DNA of 5,261 nucleotides, from NCBI GenBank assembly GCA_021810725.1, contig JAJZIE010000187.1, positions 1 through 5,261 of the forward strand, read 5' to 3'. Below, in pieces: positions 1 through 5,098 of the stretch. The notes below the pieces were generated by a model, which saw only the letters and a program-made list of their open reading frames with translations, was not told the origin of the DNA and searched no databases. The translations under genes were made by a program, and so were the position numbers. Source of the stretch: Bacillota bacterium. GTDB taxonomy: Bacteria > Bacillota > Sulfobacillia > JAJZYS01 > JAJYTV01. The stretch's first letter is position 1. Every line of letters begins with the position of its first letter.

Positions 1-439
1 GTTGCACTTCTTCTTCCCGGCATCGGTCATGCGGCTCGTCGAGGTGATCGGCGGCGACGCGACCGACGACGAGACGGTCGATTCCGGCGTGGAGTTCGTG
101 GAGGGCATCCGCCGCATCCCGGTGCGCGTCAAGGAGTGCCCGGGCTTCCTCGTGAACCGCGTCCTGATGGCGGGCCTCGCCGAGGTGTTCCGCGCCGAGC
201 GCGACCTCGGCCTCGAGCCGGCGCGGATCGACGCCGCGGTGGCGGCGTCCGGACTGGCGCCGATGGGTCCCTACGCGCTGGCGGACGCCCTTGGCCTCGA
301 CATCGCGCAAGAGGTCTCGGAGACGCTGAAGGCCGCCTACGGCGACCGCTTCGACCTTGGCGACCGCATCGCCGCCCTGATCGCGGAAGGCAAGCGCGGC
401 GCGAAGACAGGTCAGGGCTTCTACACCTACACGGGCTGA
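1..439 (+). CDS. 3-hydroxyacyl-CoA dehydrogenase, C-terminal part (5' end outside window)
   Basis: This is the C-terminal 145 residues of an NAD-dependent (S)-3-hydroxyacyl-CoA dehydrogenase, the third step of fatty-acid beta-oxidation (3-hydroxyacyl-CoA to 3-ketoacyl-CoA). The frame is open to the left edge (first full codon at base 2), so the Rossmann NAD-binding domain lies upstream. The visible part opens in the active site. Counting from the first full codon, the residues corresponding to the catalytic pair are His2 (HFFFP) and Glu14 (RLVEV), and the conserved Asn52 is in PGFLVNR. The spacings of 12 and 50 match His158/Glu170/Asn208 of human short-chain enzyme. The C-terminal helical domain (3HCDH family) follows, with the family signatures PMGPYALAD near 90 and GRGAKTGQGFYTY-like end (KTGQGFYTY). 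The usual HFFNP is HFFFP here. The stop overlaps the Shine-Dalgarno of the next gene, so it is in an operon with it. Whether an enoyl-CoA hydratase domain is fused upstream cannot be seen. Confidence 0.93.
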   Translation, partial: LHFFFPASVMRLVEVIGGDATDDETVDSGVEFVEGIRRIPVRVKECPGFLVNRVLMAGLAEVFRAERDLGLEPARIDAAVAASGLAPMGPYALADALGLDIAQEVSETLKAAYGDRFDLGDRIAALIAEGKRGAKTGQGFYTYTG

Positions 440-444
440 GGAGG
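438..444 (+). promoter_or_regulatory. Shine-Dalgarno of the small 3HCDH-domain gene, overlapping the upstream stop
   Basis: GAGGAGG lies 7 bases before the ATG at 452 and shares its first two bases with the TGA stop at 437-439. This fixes the start of the small gene and suggests that termination and re-initiation are coupled. Confidence 0.8.
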
Positions 445-451
445 CCGGAAG

Positions 452-760
452 ATGGCTGACGACAAGGAACTGGAACTCCTGGACCGCTTCCGCTACGCCG
501 TGCTGCTCGAGGCGGTGCGCTGTCTCGACGAGGGCATCTCTAGCGCCAGGGAGATCGACATCGCGATGCGTGCCGGCGCGGGGCTGCCCGAAGGGCCGCT
601 TGCGGCGGCCGACAAGACGGGTCTCGACGTGGTGCTCGGGCGCCTCGAGGAGCTCGAGAGCCGCTGGGGCGAGCGCTTCGCGCCGCCGAGGCGCCTGCGC
701 GAACTGGTCCAGGCGGGCCGGACCGGCGTCCAGGCGGGGAGGGGCTTCCTTGAGTACTGA
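452..760 (+). CDS. Stand-alone 3HCDH C-terminal domain protein (FadB second-domain-like)
   Basis: This 102-residue protein matches the second, C-terminal 3HCDH domain found at the end of FadB/FadJ-type enzymes. Seen in the sequence are an N-terminal helix with LLEAVRCLDEGI (about 18-29), EIDIAMRAGAGLPEGPL (about 34-50), a DKTGLDVV segment (about 54-61), WGERFAPP near 72-79 and a final GRTGVQAGRGFLEY. There is no Rossmann domain and no HFFNP-type catalytic site, so it should not be a dehydrogenase by itself. In FadB this domain packs against the first C-terminal domain and helps build the dehydrogenase part and its dimer. I infer it partners with the product of the preceding gene. It is in the same reading frame as that gene, separated only by TGA and 12 bases, and it overlaps the following hydratase gene by 11 bases. 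Start chosen from the strong Shine-Dalgarno. Confidence 0.85.
   Translation: MADDKELELLDRFRYAVLLEAVRCLDEGISSAREIDIAMRAGAGLPEGPLAAADKTGLDVVLGRLEELESRWGERFAPPRRLRELVQAGRTGVQAGRGFLEY
736..744 (+). promoter_or_regulatory. Shine-Dalgarno deciding the TTG start of the enoyl-CoA hydratase
   Basis: GGGGAGGGG lies inside the end of the preceding gene, 5 bases before TTG at 750. It supports TTG rather than the in-frame GTG codons at 765 and 771. Confidence 0.75.
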
Positions 761-1517
761 GCTCGTGCGCGTGACGCGCGAGGGACTCGTCGCGACGGTG
801 CAGCTCAGCCACCCGCCCGTCAACGCGATCTCGCAGGACGTGCTCGACGGGCTTCTCGAGACGTTCAGGGCCCTGCAGCAGGACGAGGATGTGCGGGTCG
901 TCGTGCTGACGGGCGAAGGCGCCTTCTTCTCCGCCGGTGCGGACCTCGCGTCGGCCGCGCAGACCGGCCCCCTCGCCCTGATGCGGCGCGGGCGCGAGGT
1001 CTACCGGGAGCTCTCGGGCTTCCCCAAGCCCGTGATCGCCTCGGTGAACGGACTCTGCGTCGGTGGCGGCCTCGAGCTCGCGCTCTTGGCGGACCTGCGC
1101 ATCTGCGCCAAGACGGCCCGGTTCGGGCAGCCGGAGATCAACCTCGGCATCATCCCGGGCTGGGGTGGCACCCAGCGCCTGCCGGCGGCGATCGGCCAGC
1201 AGCGCGCGGCGGAACTGATTCTGAGCGGCCGCCTGATGCGGGCTGAGGAGGCGGAGGCGGCCGGTCTCGTGCTGAAGAGCTATCCCGACGACGAACTCCG
1301 CGACCAGGCGCGCAACCTGGCGCGGCGTCTGGCGGAGAAGCCGCCTCTCGCGCTGGCGGCGGCGAAGGCCGCCCTGCGCGCCTGGGCAGACGAGGGGGCC
1401 GCAACCGGCCACCTCAGCGAGGGCGACGCGATGGAGCGCCTGACCCAGACGCAGGACGCCGCCGAAGGCGTCATGGCGTTCCTGCAGAAGCGCAAGCCCC
1501 AGTTCACCGGGCGCTGA
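750..1517 (+). CDS. Enoyl-CoA hydratase/isomerase family protein
   Basis: This 255-residue crotonase-fold enzyme is predicted to hydrate trans-2-enoyl-CoA to 3-hydroxyacyl-CoA, the step before the dehydrogenase encoded upstream; it would act in the cytoplasm. The length is typical of the family. The oxyanion-hole loop SAGADL is at 61-66, and the second backbone element is NGLCVGGG at 100-107. Both catalytic glutamates of true hydratases appear present: Glu109 in GGGLELA and Glu129 in GQPEINLG (equivalent to Glu144 and Glu164 of rat mitochondrial hydratase). GIIPGWGGTQRLP follows at 133-145. The C-terminal helices run to FLQKRKPQFTGR. The start is TTG at 750, giving MSTELVRV, because a strong Shine-Dalgarno precedes it; any longer N-terminus would read through the previous gene out of its frame. 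It overlaps the preceding gene by 11 bases, which implies coupled translation. The physiological substrate (chain length, aromatic or aliphatic) cannot be told from sequence. Confidence 0.92.
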   Translation: MSTELVRVTREGLVATVQLSHPPVNAISQDVLDGLLETFRALQQDEDVRVVVLTGEGAFFSAGADLASAAQTGPLALMRRGREVYRELSGFPKPVIASVNGLCVGGGLELALLADLRICAKTARFGQPEINLGIIPGWGGTQRLPAAIGQQRAAELILSGRLMRAEEAEAAGLVLKSYPDDELRDQARNLARRLAEKPPLALAAAKAALRAWADEGAATGHLSEGDAMERLTQTQDAAEGVMAFLQKRKPQFTGR

Positions 1518-1528
1518 GCGGAATTCTC

Positions 1529-1556
1529 GCGGGGCGGGGCCTATGCCTCGCCCCGC
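1529..1556. terminator. GC-rich hairpin between convergent genes, likely bidirectional terminator
   Basis: A 12-bp stem (one G-T pairing) with a 4-base CTAT loop begins 12 bases after the hydratase stop and ends 7 bases before the stop of the convergent amidase gene. There is no long T-tract on either side (TT on the plus side), so it is a hairpin that could terminate or protect 3' ends from both directions rather than a textbook intrinsic terminator. Confidence 0.65.
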
Positions 1557-1562
1557 TTCGCG

Positions 1563-2708
1563 TCAGCGGCCGTGCGCGGAAGGTGCCGGGGCAGGCCTTG
1601 GCTGCGGATAGTGGACGTGCCAGAACAGGTAGCGCGTCGTACGGTCCCAGCCGAGGTCCCAGGGAACGTGATAGCGGTCGCTCGTGTGGGTGTCGACGAG
1701 GGGAACCCCGCGCTCGTCGAACCCGACCACCAGGCCGGAGTGTACAGCCGTTCCGCGTTCGATGTAGGTGATGAGGTCCCCCAGTTGCAGGTCCCGGGCG
1801 GCGCCTTGGGGGTGACGGAGCGTCGGCCGCGTCACGTCGGCGTAGCGTCCGCCTGCGAAAATGTCGGCCCGCCCCGACCCATCGAGGTAGTCCCTGAGCC
1901 CCTCGGCGTTCGACCAGGCCCGACTGCCCTCGCCGCGCCTCTCGTCGTAGTTCCAGCTCGGGGACTCGCGCAGCCCGCCCGCCTTGAGCGCCTGAGAGAC
2001 GAAGTTCGTGCAGTCGCCGCCCTCGCCGTTGTAGTTGTTGTAGTGGCTGTTGTAGAGCCCGCCGTTGCCGCAGCCAGGGGCGGCGCCGCAGTAGCGGTCG
2101 GCGTAGGCCGCCGCGTCCCGGCCCCCGGCATCGCCGACCTTCGTCGGCGCCGGGCCGCGGACCGCCACCCCGCTCTCGGGCGTCGCCGGCTGGGGGATGC
2201 GTGTGTCCTGATCCAGGGGGTCGGTGAAGTAGTCGGCCTGAATGTACCAGCGGCCGCCTTCGCGACGGAGGAAGTAGTCGTGGCGGACGCCGAGCCCGAA
2301 GCCGTGCTCGACGGTCTCGCCGGCGTAACGGTACGTGTAGGCCTCCGACACGACGGCGAAAACCTGGACGCGATCCCTGGTGCGGAAGGTGATGTGCGGC
2401 GTGCGCAGAGAGACCTCGACCGACGTTACCTCGAGCCCTCTGGCGGCGGCCCAGGCGCGCAGGAATCTGCGCCGCTCCTTCGCTTCGCCGAGGGCCTCCC
2501 GGGATGTTTTGCCGGGCAGGAAAACGTCCTGAAGGCGCTTCTGCTCTCCGCTCAGGATCGCCTGGTCCTCCTGGCGCACAAGCGAACTGAGCGCCGACTT
2601 GACGGCCCGCTCCTCGGGCGTCAGGGGCGAGAACGCGGCCTGCGCGCGACCGAGGGGTGCCGCAAGGCCAGCGACGAGCGCGGCCAGCACGAGTATGCGT
2701 TGCATCAT
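1563..2708 (-). CDS. Secreted Amidase_6-like cysteine hydrolase, paralogue 2
   Basis: This 381-residue predicted exported protein has an N-terminal signal peptide (MMQRILVLAALVAGLAAPLG..., cleavage likely near RAQA, residues 21-24). An N-terminal accessory domain (about 28-165) follows; it contains VRHDYFL and GGRWYIQADYFTDPL, as in the domain that often precedes Amidase_6 domains. A Pro-rich linker leads to the catalytic domain (about 200-368). Likely catalytic residues are Cys233 (GDCTNF), His323 (VHSGLV) and Asp339 or Asp344 (VDTHTSDRYH), in the papain/NlpC-like order. Cys207 and Cys213 flank GAAPG and could form a disulfide. The family is annotated as putative amidases; the substrate is unknown and peptidoglycan is only a guess. 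The start is set at the ATG at 2708 because it opens the signal peptide and overlaps the upstream stop (ATGA). A longer in-frame ATG at 2750 would put a charged segment before the signal peptide. No canonical Shine-Dalgarno is visible. Confidence 0.85.
   Translation of the reverse strand: MMQRILVLAALVAGLAAPLGRAQAAFSPLTPEERAVKSALSSLVRQEDQAILSGEQKRLQDVFLPGKTSREALGEAKERRRFLRAWAAARGLEVTSVEVSLRTPHITFRTRDRVQVFAVVSEAYTYRYAGETVEHGFGLGVRHDYFLRREGGRWYIQADYFTDPLDQDTRIPQPATPESGVAVRGPAPTKVGDAGGRDAAAYADRYCGAAPGCGNGGLYNSHYNNYNGEGGDCTNFVSQALKAGGLRESPSWNYDERRGEGSRAWSNAEGLRDYLDGSGRADIFAGGRYADVTRPTLRHPQGAARDLQLGDLITYIERGTAVHSGLVVGFDERGVPLVDTHTSDRYHVPWDLGWDRTTRYLFWHVHYPQPRPAPAPSAHGR
1605..2111 (-). repeat. Tandem gene duplication, copy 2 (catalytic domain)
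   Basis: This segment aligns without gaps to 2915-3421 at a constant offset of 1310 bases. Exact shared blocks include 19 bases at 1646-1664/2956-2974 and 18 bases at 2001-2018/3311-3328. By hand count about 103 of 170 encoded residues are identical. It is an ancient duplication, not a recent one. Confidence 0.85.
2705..2708 (-). promoter_or_regulatory. ATGA stop/start overlap coupling the two amidase paralogues
   Basis: On the minus strand ATG (2708-2706) of the downstream gene overlaps TGA (2707-2705) of the upstream gene. A second in-frame ATG follows at 2705-2703. With no clear Shine-Dalgarno for the downstream gene, translational coupling by re-initiation is the likely way it is expressed. 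Confidence 0.75.
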
Positions 2709-4006
2709 GGCCGATAGCTTGGCGCCGCGGTCTGCGCGCCACCCTGGCAATTGGGCCTAGCGCTGCCTGCGGCGCCAAGGCGACGGACGATCCCCGAAGC
2801 CAGATGGGACGTCACGGCACGGGTGCCCAGCGGCCCGGGCTGTGCGCCGGCAGGGCCCCGAGCGCCGCCGAGTATCCGACCGGCGCGGCGGAGGATGGAT
2901 TCGAGCAGCGAAGGCGGATAGTCGATGCGCCAGAGGCGGTAGCGCGCGTCCTGACCCCAGCCGAGGTCCCAGGGCGTGTGGTAGCGGTCGTTGTAGTGGG
3001 CGTCGACGAGCGGCAGGCCGTGGGCGTCGAAGCCGGTGACGACGCCCGTATGCACGACGTCTCCGTGCTGGACGTAGGAGACGAGGTCGCCCAGGCGCAA
3101 GGCCCGGTCCGCACCGTTCGGGTGCGCAGCGGTCGGGGCGACGATCGCCTGGTAGTCGCCGCCCGCGAGCCGGTGGGCCCACGGAGCCCAGGCGAGGTGA
3201 TCCGCGAGACCCTGCGCGTTCGACCACGCCCGGCTGCCCTCGGCGGTGGCGCGGTCGTAGAACCAGCTGCCGTCCTCCTTCAGCCCGCCCGCCTTGAGGA
3301 CCTGCGAGATGAAGTTCGTGCAGTCGCCACCGTCCCCGTTCAGGTTCGCGTAGCGCGGGTTGGCGAAGCCATCGTTGCCGCAGCCGGGTGCGGCGCCGCA
3401 ATAGCGGTCCGCGTAGGCGGCGGCGCGCTTTCCGCCGGCGGTCGACGCGGGCGCGACGGAACGGCGGGACTTGCCGGGCGCGGGCCGGGGCGGGGCGCCG
3501 CGATCGCGCGCCGGCGCGGTGAAGTCGTCGCTCAGGATCTGCAGGCGGTCCACCGAATACCGCAGCGTGTAGTAATGGCGCACGCCGAGGCCGAAGGCCT
3601 GCTCGCGCGCCTCGCCGAGGTAGCGGTAGCGGAAGCTTTCCGAGACGACCGCCGTCACGCTCACGCGGTCATCGGTCGCGAAGGCGATGCGCGGCGTGCG
3701 CAAGGTGAGGTCCGAGAGGCGCAGGGTGGCCCCGCGCGCCTCGGCCCAGGCCATGAAGAGGCCGAGGCGTTCCCGCATGCGGACCGCCGCGTCCGACTTC
3801 GCCCCGCCCGGACCGAACGCGGCGAGGAAGCGCTGCTCCTTGCCGCCCAGCAGCGCCTGCTCCTCCTGGCGCACGAGCGCGGTCAGGGCAACCTTCAGGC
3901 GCTGCTCCTCAGGCGTGAGTGGCGTCAAGGGCGCCGCGGCGGATGGCCCGGGCAGGAAGGCGAGGGTCAGGAGGAGTGTGGGGAGGAGGGCCGCTCGTCG
4001 CATCAT
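2705..4006 (-). CDS. Secreted Amidase_6-like cysteine hydrolase, paralogue 1, with C-terminal tail
   Basis: This 433-residue predicted exported protein is the first gene of the coupled pair. A signal peptide covers about residues 1-24 (MMRRAALLPTLLLTLAFLPG, then PSAA). The accessory domain runs about 28-165 and the linker to about 194. The catalytic domain (195-364) has Cys229 (GDCTNF), His319 (VHTGVV) and Asp335/Asn339/Asp340 (DAHYNDRYH) as likely active-site residues, with Cys203 and Cys209 as a possible disulfide. Compared with the downstream paralogue, the accessory domain has lost the WYI tryptophan (DRLQILSDDF here). After the last shared residues (DYP) there is a 69-residue Arg/Gly/Ala/Pro-rich tail with no counterpart. 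Two adjacent ATGs (4006, 4003) can start it; no Shine-Dalgarno is visible in the 20 bases before them. The product is a putative amidase acting outside the cytoplasmic membrane; the substrate is unknown. Confidence 0.84.
   Translation of the reverse strand: MMRRAALLPTLLLTLAFLPGPSAAAPLTPLTPEEQRLKVALTALVRQEEQALLGGKEQRFLAAFGPGGAKSDAAVRMRERLGLFMAWAEARGATLRLSDLTLRTPRIAFATDDRVSVTAVVSESFRYRYLGEAREQAFGLGVRHYYTLRYSVDRLQILSDDFTAPARDRGAPPRPAPGKSRRSVAPASTAGGKRAAAYADRYCGAAPGCGNDGFANPRYANLNGDGGDCTNFISQVLKAGGLKEDGSWFYDRATAEGSRAWSNAQGLADHLAWAPWAHRLAGGDYQAIVAPTAAHPNGADRALRLGDLVSYVQHGDVVHTGVVTGFDAHGLPLVDAHYNDRYHTPWDLGWGQDARYRLWRIDYPPSLLESILRRAGRILGGARGPAGAQPGPLGTRAVTSHLASGIVRRLGAAGSARPNCQGGAQTAAPSYRP
2915..3421 (-). 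repeat. Tandem gene duplication, copy 1 (catalytic domain)
   Basis: This is the partner of 1605-2111 at an offset of 1310 bases. The shared order of signal peptide, accessory domain, linker and catalytic domain indicates that the whole gene was duplicated, with the linker and C-terminus drifting most. Confidence 0.85.
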
Positions 4007-4080
4007 GCCAAGTAGCGTGGCGAGGTACGAGCGTCACGACGCTGGGAAATGGCGTCAGCGCTGGATGGCCCGAGCAAACG
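4007..4080 (-). promoter_or_regulatory. Upstream region of the amidase pair; no recognisable promoter
   Basis: These 74 bases must hold the leader, and probably the promoter, of the amidase operon if the hairpin at 4082-4113 terminates uppP. I find no convincing -10/-35 pair. Two similar elements on the plus strand, GCGTCA-CGAC-GCTGG (4031-4045) and GCGTCA-GC-GCTGG (4052-4064), start 21 bases apart. The first also contains an inverted repeat, GCGTC-ac-GACGC... arms at 4031-4035 and 4038-4042. They could be a regulator site or chance. Confidence 0.3.
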
Positions 4081-4081
4081 C

Positions 4082-4113
4082 CGGCCGCCCGCCGATGAGC
4101 CGGCGGGCGGCCG
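4082..4113 (-). terminator. Hairpin after uppP, likely terminator
   Basis: A perfect 13-bp inverted repeat (4082-4094 with 4101-4113) encloses a 6-base loop, 13 bases past the uppP stop. On the minus strand it is followed by GCGTTTGC, so the T-tract is short. Position and strength fit a terminator between uppP and the amidase pair, possibly leaky. Confidence 0.7.
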
Positions 4114-4114
4114 C

Positions 4115-4126
4115 GCCCAGCTGGGC
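4115..4126. repeat. 12-bp perfect palindrome abutting the uppP stop
   Basis: GCCCAGCTGGGC is its own reverse complement and touches the uppP stop codon (4127-4129). Without a loop it would form only a short hairpin in RNA; it may add to the neighbouring hairpin or be a protein site. Confidence 0.4.
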
Positions 4127-5017
4127 TCAGAAGTGCAGGGCGGCGCCCAGCACGCCGACGAGGCCGACGAGCCAGCAGTAGTAGGCGAAGGGCCGCAGCG
4201 CGTCGCCCTGGCGCTGGCGGAAGTAGCGCGTCAGGAACGCGACCGAGAAATAGGCCACGATGGCGGCGATCGCCCCACCCAGCACGGCGAGCGGCAGCAT
4301 GCCCGGGGCGATGCTGCTCGCGGTCAGCTTGGGCACTTCGAGCACGCCGGCGCCCAGGATGACCGGGAAGGCGAGCAGGAAGGCGTAGCGCGCCGCCTCG
4401 GACGTCTTGAGGCCGTAGGCGAGGCCGGCGATCATGCTGGCGCCGTCGCGCGAGATGCCCGGAATGAGCGCGGCGGACTCCGCGAGCCCTACGACGATCG
4501 CTTCGCGCCAGCCGATGTCCTTGAGCGTCTTCTGGCCGCCGCGGCGGCTGCGCCCGCCGAAGTAGAGGGCGACGCCGTTCACGACCAGCATGACCGACGC
4601 CAGCAGGAGAGAGCCGAACAGCGACTTGAAGAAGCTTTCGAGGAAGAAACCGAGGAAGATCGCGGGGATCGTGCCGACAAGCAGGAGGTCGAAGAGGTGG
4701 CGGTTGGCCTCGACATCGTCGCCGCGGCCGAAGATGCCGCGCACCACGTCGATCCAGTCCCGCCAGAAGAAGATCAGCAGAGCTACGGCGGTGCCGAGGT
4801 GCAGGACGACCACGAACGGCAGGAAGGCGGGGCCGGTCTGGTTCAGATGCCAGCCGAGGAGCCTCGGAATGATCACGTTGTGTCCGACGGAGCTGATCGG
4901 GAAAAGTTCCGTCAAGCCCTGGATCACCGCGAGGACGATGACCTCGATCGTATGCAGGTGAAATCCTCCCCCAAGTGCGCGCCGAGCTTTTGCCAGTCGT
5001 GCAGTTTCGCGTGTCAT
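4127..5017 (-). CDS. uppP: Undecaprenyl-diphosphate phosphatase (UppP/BacA family)
   Basis: This integral membrane phosphatase converts undecaprenyl diphosphate to the monophosphate, recycling the lipid carrier for peptidoglycan and other envelope polymers; loss or overproduction affects bacitracin sensitivity in other bacteria. Numbering from the ATG at 5017 (296 residues), motif 1 is QGLTELFPISSVGH (33-46), with Glu37 and His46 equivalent to Glu21 and His30 of E. coli BacA. Motif 2 is PGISRDG (186-192), with Arg190 equivalent to Arg174. About seven to eight hydrophobic segments follow, including FLPFVVVLHLGTAVALLIFF (65-84). The subgroup differs from the usual PISSSGH and PGxSRSG. The start is uncertain: ATG 5017 is the only nearby canonical codon and has a weak AGGA 9 bases upstream, but CTG at 4957 sits 6 bases behind a very strong Shine-Dalgarno and would give a 276-residue protein, the usual family length. 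It is divergent from the helicase gene. Confidence 0.93.
   Translation of the reverse strand: MTRETARLAKARRALGGGFHLHTIEVIVLAVIQGLTELFPISSVGHNVIIPRLLGWHLNQTGPAFLPFVVVLHLGTAVALLIFFWRDWIDVVRGIFGRGDDVEANRHLFDLLLVGTIPAIFLGFFLESFFKSLFGSLLLASVMLVVNGVALYFGGRSRRGGQKTLKDIGWREAIVVGLAESAALIPGISRDGASMIAGLAYGLKTSEAARYAFLLAFPVILGAGVLEVPKLTASSIAPGMLPLAVLGGAIAAIVAYFSVAFLTRYFRQRQGDALRPFAYYCWLVGLVGVLGAALHF
4964..4972 (-). promoter_or_regulatory. Strong Shine-Dalgarno pointing to a CTG start for uppP
   Basis: On the minus strand GGGGGAGGA is followed after 6 bases (TTTCAC) by CTG at 4957-4955, then codons for HTIEVIVLAVIQGLTE, the point where UppP proteins usually begin. No ATG, GTG or TTG in frame lies in the right window. 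It may alternatively be a chance Gly-Gly-Gly coding stretch. Confidence 0.55.
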
Positions 5018-5098
5018 CCGAGGCGGTCCTGCCCGATGCGGCGCCTTCAGGCAACCTTAACGCAAACGTAACAGCCGCTCTCATTGCGCCCGCAACTA

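Noticed and set aside
540..1412. Minus-strand open frame opposite the small 3HCDH gene and hydratase
   Set aside because: Arg-rich shadow; both plus-strand genes have family motifs and Shine-Dalgarno sequences.
1572..2717. Long plus-strand open frame (381 codons) opposite amidase paralogue 2
   Set aside because: Its product is Val/Arg/Ala-rich with no family resemblance; it mirrors the codon bias of the minus-strand gene, as usual in GC-rich DNA.
2709..2750. Longer start for amidase paralogue 2 (ATG at 2750)
   Set aside because: It would place 14 mostly polar residues before the signal peptide; the ATGA overlap at 2708 is a better start.
1605..3421. Recent duplication or assembly error for the paralogue pair
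   Set aside because: Copies differ at about 40% of residues and in linker and tail, so this is neither a recent copy nor a misassembly.
2657..4015. Long plus-strand open frame (452 codons) opposite amidase paralogue 1
   Set aside because: Antisense shadow; its resemblance to the previous antisense frame only reflects the duplication of the real genes.
4049..5071. Plus-strand open frame of 340 codons, rich in Asp/Glu/Arg, opposite uppP
   Set aside because: uppP on the other strand has clear family motifs and membrane segments; the acidic composition is the complement of its hydrophobic codons.
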